DNA of 14,735 bases from DATBMY01 sp036554605 (GTDB lineage Bacteria; Acidobacteriota; Blastocatellia; UBA7656), in the NCBI GenBank assembly GCA_036554605.1, contig DATBMY010000505.1, positions 1-14,735 on the forward strand, read 5' to 3'. Position numbers and translations under genes: made by a program. Under the pieces are notes generated by a model. The model was not told where the DNA came from. It searched no databases and saw only the letters and a program-made list of their open reading frames with translations. Positions 1 to 6,779 of this stretch are shown here, one piece after another (the first letter of the stretch is position 1; every line of letters begins with the position of its first letter).

Positions 1-703
1 CCCATATAACGTTTTCAGACGCTCCGGTCGCTATTGGAAGTATTACGGTATCATTGCGCAAAGCCCCTGGCGCGCTGTTTCTGAATAGATTCGAAGATAA
101 AACGATCTGGTCAATGGAGAGACCGTCCTCGCGCGTCTGTATCCTTATAGTCTGCACTCCGCTGGTTTGAAAGTAGATCAGCGGCCCCATCACTCCCACT
201 CCCCACCCGTTATCCTGCCATCCCCATCCCGATAGCCCGCACCCCCCGCAGTCCTCCAGGTTCACCTCCGCCGCCGACGTGCTCCCTATCCGGTAAGTAG
301 AAGTCCCGCTGCTGGTCACTGAGCCCGAAAACTGCGCGAAGACTGAATCGTTGGCCCAGTAGTCGTTGTCAGCCTTCCCTCTGACCCAGAGCCGGTAGCC
401 CCGCCCTGCCTCGGCGTTGAAGGTCATCTCGAAGTAGTGCGTGGGGTTTGCAAGCGCGGTCGTCAGCTTCGACGCCCCGGCGTTGGGGTGATGGATGCGA
501 GCCCCTCCGGCGGCCGTTGAATCCGAGACCACTCTCCAATTACCTGCCTTCCTGGGCGCGTTTGACGAATATAGGACAATATCCGTGGTGCTCGTCTGTG
601 CCGCGGCTGAACCTGCGAGAAGCCATACAAGACTGAGAAGCAGAAACAAAGACTTAAGAACCGACTGTTCTGGAACTTGTATATTTATTAGGACTTGTTG
701 CAT
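1..703 (-). CDS. Secreted protein with N-terminal carbohydrate-binding-like module (partial, 3' end outside window)
   Basis: An uninterrupted frame of 234 codons starts at ATG 701-703 and is still open at the window edge, so the C-terminus is missing. A good ribosome binding site (GGAGGG) lies about 5 bases upstream. Residues about 16-35 form a hydrophobic signal peptide ending in GSAAAQ, so the protein is exported. The mature part begins DIVLY and contains WRVV, GGARIHHPNAGA, a YFEMTFNAEAG strand, YRLWVRGKAD, WANDSVF, VNLEDC, a Gly/Trp-rich segment (GWGWQDNGWG, about 159-168), TIRIQTREDG and LSIDQIVLS. I recall this combination as a recurrent beta-sandwich module at the start of large secreted proteins, where it resembles CBM6/malectin-like carbohydrate-binding folds. 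The module ends near residue 204; APGALRNDTVILP looks like the linker to a further domain. The role is inferred as surface or extracellular glycan binding. It is transcribed away from the kinase gene. It could also be the start of a PKD/Ig-repeat adhesin or an enzyme. Confidence 0.8.
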   Translation of the reverse strand, partial: MQQVLINIQVPEQSVLKSLFLLLSLVWLLAGSAAAQTSTTDIVLYSSNAPRKAGNWRVVSDSTAAGGARIHHPNAGASKLTTALANPTHYFEMTFNAEAGRGYRLWVRGKADNDYWANDSVFAQFSGSVTSSGTSTYRIGSTSAAEVNLEDCGGCGLSGWGWQDNGWGVGVMGPLIYFQTSGVQTIRIQTREDGLSIDQIVLSSNLFRNSAPGALRNDTVILPIATGASENVIW

Positions 704-1587
704 TTTCCCTCCGATGATTTATGTAGTAGCCAAGAGATACATAAACACCACTATCTTCAGGAAACCATCCGCAAGCGCTCGGACCTATGAGATTAAAATC
801 CGACCGTATTTCTCGGGCTTCTTGGAGGGCTAAGGCAGAATCCCATCCTAACCGGGACAATCCGCCTTACTCATGAAGCTCAACTAATGAGGGCATATAT
901 CTTCTGCTTATGCAGAACAGGGCATACCTGCAAGGCCAATAGCAACTACACTTGCGGTTCAGTAATTCTTACCCTGACCGGGAGCAACATTTACCAAGAA
1001 TCAAATAACGATCGTGGCTTGCTTCTGGGGGCTCCTGTTAATTCCAAGCTAAAGTGGTGAGGTTTTTTTGGTTCAAGATGCTCTTTTACAACCATATACT
1101 GGCATTGCTTCATGAACTTGCGCATCATATCTATTAGTCGTCTTTCAGTCAACGGTAATCTTGGATGGTTTGCTGCCGTAAGAAATTCGCAAGATTTTTG
1201 AAGACGCCTGAAGTTTTTGCATGGTACTTACCATTAGGAGTATTGATTAGAGTGAAAGACGCTTTGAGATCGTATACATCGGGGTTGGGATTAAGTGTGT
1301 ATATATTATGAAACCATCATTTTTAAAGTCAAAAACAGACCGCTCTTCACCGGTGCGTTGTAATTATTCATAAACAAGCCCTGAGTCCAAGCGTCAGCTC
1401 AATTTGATTCGACAATGCGCGCTTGAGAACGTGGACCATCAACATTTCGTTTACAAACAGTAGATACATTCCGGGGCGAGATCCTGGACAGAGCTGTTAT
1501 CAATAATCCGACATTCATATCCAGCAACAGGGCGCAAAAAGTCGATGCCGCAGCCTGACCGCGATCGGTTGCGAAGGCAGATTTAGG
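704..1587. other. Long low-GC intergenic region without an intact gene
   Basis: About 880 bases separate the secreted protein from the pseudokinase gene. The DNA is clearly more AT-rich than the flanking genes. The only small hairpin I see is TTCTGC-TTAT-GCAGAA at 902-917, which has no T-run behind it. A weak inverted pair, TAAGGC/GCCTTA, occupies 831-869. A run of seven T sits at 1063-1069 without a convincing stem before it. No sigma-70 promoter with both boxes is convincing on either strand, although promoters for both flanking divergent genes must lie here if they are expressed. Short open frames at 495-833 (+), 654-860 (-) and 1399-1635 (-) have no ribosome binding site or recognisable motif. 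The minus strand between about 991 and 1363 carries the probable gene remnant listed separately. Confidence 0.6.
991..1363 (-). pseudogene. Probable decayed gene, frames interrupted by two shifts
   Basis: Read on the minus strand, three successive stretches in three different frames look like continuous protein. From 1363 down to about 1298 one frame gives LQRTGEERSVFDFKNDGFII. From about 1301 down to a TGA at 1149-1151 a second frame gives LNPNPDVYDLKASFTLINTP, NGKYHAKTSGVFKNLANFL and further residues. From about 1185 down to a TAA at 991-993 a third frame gives FLTAANHPRLPLTERRLIDM, then MRKFMKQCQYMVVKEHL and PHHFSLELTGAPRSKPRSLF. Both frame changes go in the same direction. The stretches are rich in balanced charged and aromatic residues, unlike the repetitive shadow frames nearby. 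I do not recognise the family. A 45-residue piece with an ATG (991-1128) could still be a short intact ORF, but it has no clear ribosome binding site. Chance open frames in AT-rich DNA are the main alternative. Confidence 0.3.
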
Positions 1588-3192
1588 ATGGTCAGCCCAA
1601 ACATGAAGCCTCAATCTAATTTGAATGAGCCGCAACGGACGGGCGCGGCAACGGCGATAGCGAGAAATGTCTCCGAAAAAGAGTCCTCGATAAAAGCGAT
1701 TGCGCCGCTTTACAAGAGGTTTGATTCGCTAAAACTGATCGGCGCTTCGGAGGGTGCCGATTATTATGCGGGGCTGGAGATGCAGACGCCGGCGCCTCCG
1801 AGAATAATCAAGCTTAAGGTCTTGCGCCCGGAGGCGGCCGCGGACGCCAAAAGGCTGAAATTGTTCAAGGCGGAAACCGGCGCAGCATCGAGGCTCAAGC
1901 ACCGAAACATTATCGACACTGGCCCGGTAGAGGTGATCGACGGTCTGCACTTCTCAGTTTTGAATCACGATTTCGCCTGCGAAACTTTGAAGGAAGTGCT
2001 TGACCGAAAAGGCTGGCTGGACCTCAAGGTAACGATCCAGATAGCTCAACATATCATAGAAGCGCTAAGTCATTCACACAAGAATGGAGTGCTGCATCTG
2101 CGAATCAATCCTGAAAACATCCTGCTCGAAGCGCACGGCACGGCCTTGCTCGAGGACTTCGGGGTTGAAGCGGGCAGCGATTTTTCATGGGCGCAGCAGG
2201 AACGCTCTCGGAGCTGCCTTGCCCAGTTCATCAGCCCTGAACAGTTGAGGGGCGAGCCTCTTGATTCACGCACCGACATATACTTGCTCGGCATCGTACT
2301 GTACAAAATGCTTACCGACCGTGCGCCTTTTGATTCTAGAGATCCCGAGGCGGTCATGCAAAAACATCTGACCCAGCTACCGGTGCCGATTCACCTATTG
2401 CGCGAAGAGATACCATTATGGATGTCGGCTGTGGTCGGCTGCATGTTAGAGAAGGAGCCGGCCAGGCGGTATCCAAGCGCCGATGCTCTGCAGTCAGCGT
2501 TGGATGATTTTGCCAGCTCGCGTCTGGGCATCGTCAGGCAGCCAATCGAACCTCCCCAGGATGCGATAAGCGGCCGCGCGGCGGCCCTCGCCGATCACGC
2601 AACGGGGCTGAAACCGGAAGGCGCCGCCCGCGAGGAGTGGGAGACGCCGTCAATTACAGTTATAGATCCGCCGCTACATCTGAACTCTACCGCCATGAAA
2701 CAGGCAGAGAGCAGCTCGGCGATTGCTTCGCCACAGCAGTTGAGGTTCGCAGATGCGGCCGTCGGGTCAGAGCCTTCCGCGCATTCGACCGAACAAGAGT
2801 GGGCCGATGGGAAGCCGAAAAGAGGCTGGCTGCTATGGCTCGCAATAATCGGGCTTGCGGCGGCCGTAGCGGGAGGACTCTTGGCAATGGGGGGGGCGCC
2901 TTTGACGCCCCAAGATAACACCGCGCCTGAGACTCCGGCTGTTGATAAGCCACTTGAGCAGGCGGCTTCTCCCGCTCCCGAGACAACTAAGGTTGATCCG
3001 GCCGGCGCGGCTTTACAGCCATCCACAAACCAGAATGCCCGGAGAGTTACAAAAGCTTTCGTAACTCGGCGGGCATCAACCACGCGCAAGAGGGTAGTAA
3101 GAACTGCCGGCAGATCAGTGCGCAGCGGGACGGTCCGAAAATCACGCAAGGCCACACGGGCGAAACCGAGGTCTAATAGGATATGGCAATAA
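1588..3192 (+). CDS. Membrane-anchored protein kinase-like protein (predicted pseudokinase) with basic C-terminal tail
   Basis: A 534-residue protein with a Ser/Thr kinase fold (about 44-312), a low-complexity linker (315-410), one membrane helix (about 413-435) and a C-terminal tail. Several kinase landmarks are present: KLKVL near 75-79 for the VAIK lysine, E95 for the helix-C glutamate, DFG at 190-192, SPE at 216-218, TDIYLLGIVLY at 229-239 and R294. The catalytic loop is degenerate. Where the family has HRDxKPxN this protein has HLRINPEN (170-177), so the catalytic Asp and the following Lys are gone. The glycine loop (IGASEGADY, 51-59) has also lost its pattern. It is therefore probably inactive and acts as a binding or scaffold protein. 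The tail after the membrane is Pro/Ala-rich and then extremely basic (485-534). ATG 1588 has AAGGCAG about 7 bases upstream; ATG 1603, preceded by AGGATGG, is an alternative start. The ATPase gene follows after 15 bases, with its ribosome binding site just past this stop, so the two are probably one operon. Confidence 0.85.
   Translation: MVSPNMKPQSNLNEPQRTGAATAIARNVSEKESSIKAIAPLYKRFDSLKLIGASEGADYYAGLEMQTPAPPRIIKLKVLRPEAAADAKRLKLFKAETGAASRLKHRNIIDTGPVEVIDGLHFSVLNHDFACETLKEVLDRKGWLDLKVTIQIAQHIIEALSHSHKNGVLHLRINPENILLEAHGTALLEDFGVEAGSDFSWAQQERSRSCLAQFISPEQLRGEPLDSRTDIYLLGIVLYKMLTDRAPFDSRDPEAVMQKHLTQLPVPIHLLREEIPLWMSAVVGCMLEKEPARRYPSADALQSALDDFASSRLGIVRQPIEPPQDAISGRAAALADHATGLKPEGAAREEWETPSITVIDPPLHLNSTAMKQAESSSAIASPQQLRFADAAVGSEPSAHSTEQEWADGKPKRGWLLWLAIIGLAAAVAGGLLAMGGAPLTPQDNTAPETPAVDKPLEQAASPAPETTKVDPAGAALQPSTNQNARRVTKAFVTRRASTTRKRVVRTAGRSVRSGTVRKSRKATRAKPRSNRIWQ
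3044..3067. repeat. 24-bp near-perfect palindrome inside the pseudokinase gene
   Basis: GAGTTAC (3044-3050) and GTAACTC (3061-3067) are perfect inverted copies. The ten bases between them contain AAAGCTTT, itself a palindrome, leaving a single mismatched pair over 24 bases. Because of this symmetry both strands can encode RRVTKAFVT here. The element lies at the start of the basic-tail coding region. It could be a protein-binding site, an RNA hairpin in the message or coincidence. Confidence 0.55.
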
Positions 3193-3207
3193 TCAGGAGA
3201 GGGCTGG

Positions 3208-4077
3208 ATGTATATAGATTTCTACGGGCTTAACGAGATTCCCTTTGGCTTGACGCCAAACCCGAAGTATATATTCAAGACCGAAAGTCACCTTGAGGTC
3301 GTTTCGAATCTGAAGTACTGCATAACGCAGAGCAAAGGACTGGTTGTAGTAACGGGCGAAGTCGGGACAGGGAAAACAACCACGCTGCGGTCGATATTGC
3401 AGGAGTTCGGGCCGGACATTCTGCCGGTCTATATATTTAATCCGTTCATAAGGGTATCGGAATTCTTCGAGCTTTTCACCCAGGGGCTCAATCTCGGTTT
3501 AGCGCCCGGAGCCTCGAAGGCTGAAACATTGAACGCGCTCGCCGTCTGTCTTACTCGAAGGCATTCGAGGGGGCTGCGCACAGTGCTTATCATTGACGAG
3601 GCGCACGGGCTGGCGCCAAAGGTGCTAGAAGAGATACGACTGCTTGCTAATTATGAAACAAGCACGGAGAAGCTGCTGCAGATAATCCTTTGCGGCCAGC
3701 CCGAATTGCGCGGCACGCTCAACCAGCCGGAGCTGCGGCAGCTAAAGCAACGCGTATCGCTCAGGTGCTCGATAAAGCCGCTTCAACTGCACGAGATTAG
3801 CCACTACATACGCTTCCGGTTGAAGACGGCCGGGGCCGAGAGAGTAAACATTTTTGACCCATCGGCCCTTGATCTCATCGCTCGCGCTTCGGCCGGGATA
3901 CCTCGAATGATAAACAATATTTGCGATAACGCATTGTTGTTCGGGTATTCCGCGGGGCGATCCGAGATTAGTCGCGACATAATCGATGAAGTGATCGAGA
4001 CTCTGGACATAACTCCGAGCGATCTGACCTGCGCTGATTCACACGAGTTCAGCCACGTGGCCGGTTCTATTACATAA
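3208..4077 (+). CDS. ExeA/GspA-like AAA ATPase
   Basis: A 289-residue P-loop ATPase. The N-terminus (MYIDFYGLNEIPFGLTPNP) is the typical opening of the ExeA/GspA family, which is found in type II secretion and, as a related branch, in exosortase-linked exopolysaccharide loci. Walker A is GEVGTGKTT at 50-58 and Walker B is VLIIDEAH at 126-133. The LLQIILCGQPEL strand (156-167) is the sensor 1 region and GIPRMINN (230-237) is the sensor 2 Arg region. The protein ends after the ATPase module and lacks the peptidoglycan-binding domain seen in long ExeA proteins. No membrane segment is evident, so it is probably cytoplasmic. AGGAGAGGG at 3195-3203 supports ATG 3208. It sits 15 bases after the pseudokinase gene. 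No secretin, inner-membrane secretion genes or exosortase are in the window, so the partner complex is unknown. Confidence 0.88.
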   Translation: MYIDFYGLNEIPFGLTPNPKYIFKTESHLEVVSNLKYCITQSKGLVVVTGEVGTGKTTTLRSILQEFGPDILPVYIFNPFIRVSEFFELFTQGLNLGLAPGASKAETLNALAVCLTRRHSRGLRTVLIIDEAHGLAPKVLEEIRLLANYETSTEKLLQIILCGQPELRGTLNQPELRQLKQRVSLRCSIKPLQLHEISHYIRFRLKTAGAERVNIFDPSALDLIARASAGIPRMINNICDNALLFGYSAGRSEISRDIIDEVIETLDITPSDLTCADSHEFSHVAGSIT

Positions 4078-4410
4078 GTGAGCGATGATAGGAATTTGAA
4101 CGTCGAGATCGCTAGATCAGTTGGGGTAACTTTGATGCATGCCGACAATATGCCCAAGAATTGCAATCGGATGTTCATAATCACCTCACAATGGGCAGGG
4201 CAACAATCGCACCGCGCGACGGCTGGCGGGGTTGTTGAATATTTTTTTCGCGCGAATCGAGCCCCAGCAGCCCCATGCGAGCAAAGGAGCGGGTGAGAGA
4301 GTGAAAAAGGAATAGCGGTTGCTTATATCCTAGCGAGAAATGCTCAGGCGAACCAAACCGAGGCGAGCAACCTTTCACATTGACTTCATCTTTTGAAGTG
4401 GGACACAGCA
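4078..4410. other. Intergenic region before the sigma-like gene
   Basis: About 330 bases with no convincing gene. A GTG-started frame (4078-4296, 72 codons) abuts the ATPase stop codon but has no ribosome binding site, no motif and an Ala/Arg-rich end typical of chance frames. A 6-bp hairpin, ACTTCA (4383-4388) and TGAAGT (4394-4399) with a 5-base loop, lies just before the next gene and would place GAAGTGGGA, the only possible ribosome binding stretch, partly inside the stem. TTGACT at 4380-4385 resembles a -35 box, but no -10 box fits before the start codon. The gap suggests that the sigma-like gene may have its own promoter. Confidence 0.5.
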
Positions 4411-5676
4411 ATGGGCAATCAAGCTAGACGGTGGGTAGAAATATTAACGGAAGAAGACGCGCAAGCGCTTTGGACTAGACTCTTCAAATTAGTATCGAGT
4501 CATTCCTCTATAAGGTACCTGCTAGGCTCAAGAAGAATGACTCACACGCGACTCCAGGACCTTTGCGCCGATCTTACACAGGATCTGTTCCTCAGACTGC
4601 AGCAGAAGAATCGCTGGCGCCATTACCTCGACGCAGCCTATACAGACGAGAGGATAGAGCACGAGCTTTATCATATCGAAGTCCCGAACATGGTCTCTTC
4701 GCTGCTGCGCGATCGATATCCCGAATCTTACCGCCTGGCCCGCCGCATCAGCGATCTGTTGCAAAGCGGAATGGATTTCCAGCCCTATCCTTCAACCGGG
4801 AGAAACGGCTCCGGTAGAGTCGGCCCGAGCCGCAAACTCATCTTGAGGGTGTACGGGTTGAAGCAGTGGCCGCTCGACAAACCGATGAAGAATGCTCAGT
4901 CTTTTTCTGAGCTAATCAAGAGCGTGAGCTTCAGATTGAGAGAGACCAGACGCACCGGTCGAGGTAGCACTTCACAGGTGATCATTTCAAATGCCGAGCT
5001 GAGCAAACTGATCATGGAGATTTTCGAAGCGATCGATTCTCCCGCCGAAGTGCGCACCGTCAGGTCGCTGGTGCTATCGAGACTTGCGGTAGAAGACTCG
5101 CGCTTTATTTCGATTGACGCCGGGATAATCGCGACCAGGAGCACCGAAGGTGAAACGCTCGAAGTTAACTTCGCCGACCAAAGAGCGACCCCGGAAGAGT
5201 TGTTGCTGCAAAAAGAGATGGCGTGGGAAGTAGATGAAAAGCTAACGGAGTTGTTTGCAAGAATGAACGACGCGGTTAAGAACAAACCCCGCCGATACAA
5301 GAAGCTATTAGAGATAGTCTGGCAGTGCTATGTGAACCCCGTACAGCCATCACAAAGTCAGGTTTCCAGAATGATGGGCGTGTCGGCTTCGCTTGTCACA
5401 TACTACCGGAAAATATTCGATGAAGTAGTGCAGGGATTGCGGCTAAGCGCCGAACACCAGTTGCTCTTTACTGTTGAGCTCAGCAATCGGTTATCAGCGA
5501 TGGTTTCCGAGCTAGCGAGACATCAAGCCGGTCGCGTGGAGAGTCTAACCAGGGAAAAAGCTTCGGTGGTTGTCCTGGCCAACAAGGATTGCGGCGTCTC
5601 GGCAAAGGCCATGGCAGCGGTTTCCAGCGCGAGGCAGATCAGCTTATCCCAGGACTCCGGCAAGCTCGTAAACTGA
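4411..5676 (+). CDS. Atypical sigma-70-like / helix-turn-helix transcription factor
   Basis: A protein of 421 residues from ATG 4411; an in-frame TTG at 4393 would add six. The N-terminal part contains DLCADLTQDLFLRLQQKNRW (about 50-69), which resembles sigma factor region 2 (the DLxQExFLRL pattern). The C-terminal part carries TPEELLLQKE (about 260) and then a helix-turn-helix, SQSQVSRMMGVSASLVTYYR (about 314-333), as in sigma region 4. Between them are roughly 190 residues with no counterpart in ordinary ECF sigma factors, including a basic stretch (RLRETRRTGRGS). About 70 residues follow the helix-turn-helix. I infer a DNA-binding regulator, possibly a divergent sigma factor, controlling this locus. 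It could instead be a non-sigma transcription factor using related helices. The ribosome binding site is weak and overlaps a small hairpin. The glycosyltransferase gene starts 30 bases downstream. Confidence 0.6.
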   Translation: MGNQARRWVEILTEEDAQALWTRLFKLVSSHSSIRYLLGSRRMTHTRLQDLCADLTQDLFLRLQQKNRWRHYLDAAYTDERIEHELYHIEVPNMVSSLLRDRYPESYRLARRISDLLQSGMDFQPYPSTGRNGSGRVGPSRKLILRVYGLKQWPLDKPMKNAQSFSELIKSVSFRLRETRRTGRGSTSQVIISNAELSKLIMEIFEAIDSPAEVRTVRSLVLSRLAVEDSRFISIDAGIIATRSTEGETLEVNFADQRATPEELLLQKEMAWEVDEKLTELFARMNDAVKNKPRRYKKLLEIVWQCYVNPVQPSQSQVSRMMGVSASLVTYYRKIFDEVVQGLRLSAEHQLLFTVELSNRLSAMVSELARHQAGRVESLTREKASVVVLANKDCGVSAKAMAAVSSARQISLSQDSGKLVN

Positions 5677-5706
5677 AACAAGCACTAAATGGGAAACGGG
5701 TTCTAA

Positions 5707-6762
5707 ATGAAGTTCTCCGTGATTATCTCCACGTATAACCGCGCGCATGATCTGCGCGACACTTTGGAGAGCCTGGCCGGTCTTTCCACGACTGAAAGCT
5801 GGGAGCTAATCGTCGTTGACAATAACTCTAATGACGACACACGCAAAACCGTCCGGGAGGCCGGGCAAGACTATCCAGTACCATTGCATTATATCTTCGA
5901 GCCCGAGCAGGGCCGCTGCGCCGCGTTGAATGCGGGCATTCGCGCATCGAAAGGAGAGATCATAGCAACGACGGACGATGACGTGCGGGTAGAGAATGAT
6001 TGGCTTGACCGCGCCGCCGAGGCGCTCGACCGCCACCGATGCGACTACGTGGGGGGGAAGGTCCTGCCAATATGGGGCGCCCCCCGCCCGGACTGGCTCC
6101 CCAATCAAGGGGGCCGGCACTGGGCGGTCATCGCGTTGTTGGATTACGGCACGCATCCAATCCAATTTGGCAGCCGGGTGCCGATCGGAGTGAACATGGC
6201 GTTCCGTCGCGAGGCTTTCGAGCGCGCGGGCTTGTGGGACAACCGCGTCGGGCGCAAGGCGGGCACACTTCTCGGCCAGGAAGTCAGAGAGTGGGGACTC
6301 AGGGCGCAGGCCGCGGGGCTTAAAGGCTTCTACGTGCCCGACATGATAGTCCACCACAAGATCCCGGCCGATCGGTTAACCAAGCGATACTTTCGCCGCT
6401 GGTTCTACTGGCGCGGCATTAGCCGCGCCCTGCTCTATGCCCAATCGAATATCGACATGGAAAAACCCGAAGCAACGCGGCTTGATTACTCGAAGGTGCC
6501 GCACATTGCCGGCGTGCCTCGCTATATGTATCGCTCTGGCTTGCGCGCTCTCAAGAATAAGGTTCGGGCAATGATTCGCCGCGATAAGGTCACGGCCTTT
6601 GAGCGCGAGTTATGGTTGTGCTTTTTCGCTGGCATCATCAGACAGCGATGGAAAGATCGCAAGCTGAACGGGGCAAAGACGAGACGCTCGATCACCGTTC
6701 CCGAGGCGCCCGGCAAGGGCGAGGAGCGCTCCGCGCAAGGCGCGCCGATGATAATAAAGTGA
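5707..6762 (+). CDS. Family 2 glycosyltransferase
   Basis: A 351-residue GT-A fold enzyme expected to transfer a sugar from a nucleotide sugar to an acceptor at the cytoplasmic membrane. The N-terminus has the family's first strand and loop (SVIISTYNRAHDLRDTLESL), followed by LIVVDNNSNDDT (34-45) and a metal-binding acidic cluster, TTDDDVRVENDW (88-99). NMAFRREAFERAGLWD near 165-180 matches the acceptor-site region of GT2 proteins. FRRWFYWRGISRALL is basic and aromatic and may lie at the membrane surface, but there is no clear transmembrane helix. ACGGG about 8 bases before ATG 5707 is a weak ribosome binding site. The stop codon either overlaps a GTG start of the NRPS-like gene (GTGA at 6759-6762) or lies 17 bases before its ATG, so the two are very probably translated together. 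Donor and acceptor cannot be told from sequence. Confidence 0.9.
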   Translation: MKFSVIISTYNRAHDLRDTLESLAGLSTTESWELIVVDNNSNDDTRKTVREAGQDYPVPLHYIFEPEQGRCAALNAGIRASKGEIIATTDDDVRVENDWLDRAAEALDRHRCDYVGGKVLPIWGAPRPDWLPNQGGRHWAVIALLDYGTHPIQFGSRVPIGVNMAFRREAFERAGLWDNRVGRKAGTLLGQEVREWGLRAQAAGLKGFYVPDMIVHHKIPADRLTKRYFRRWFYWRGISRALLYAQSNIDMEKPEATRLDYSKVPHIAGVPRYMYRSGLRALKNKVRAMIRRDKVTAFERELWLCFFAGIIRQRWKDRKLNGAKTRRSITVPEAPGKGEERSAQGAPMIIK

Positions 6763-6779
6763 AGCAGTCGAGACTGCCG

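Noticed and set aside
654..860. 68-codon minus-strand frame upstream of the secreted protein
   Set aside because: It overlaps the start of the secreted protein gene in another frame and has no ribosome binding site or recognisable motif.
902..917. 6-bp hairpin TTCTGC-TTAT-GCAGAA as a terminator
   Set aside because: No T-run follows on either strand and no gene ends close by.
2595..3155. 186-codon minus-strand frame inside the pseudokinase gene
   Set aside because: It is antisense to a well-supported gene, of low complexity, and its similarity to the sense protein (RRVTKAFVT) comes from the local palindrome.
4078..4296. 72-codon GTG frame immediately after the ATPase stop
   Set aside because: It has no ribosome binding site and no motif, an Ala/Arg-rich end, and starts directly at the preceding stop codon.
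6612..6779. Upstream extension of the NRPS-like gene inside the glycosyltransferase gene
   Set aside because: The extra 56 residues lie in the shadow of the glycosyltransferase frame. Typical adenylation linkers begin MLTExE, matching ATG 6780; only GTG 6759 remains a reasonable alternative.
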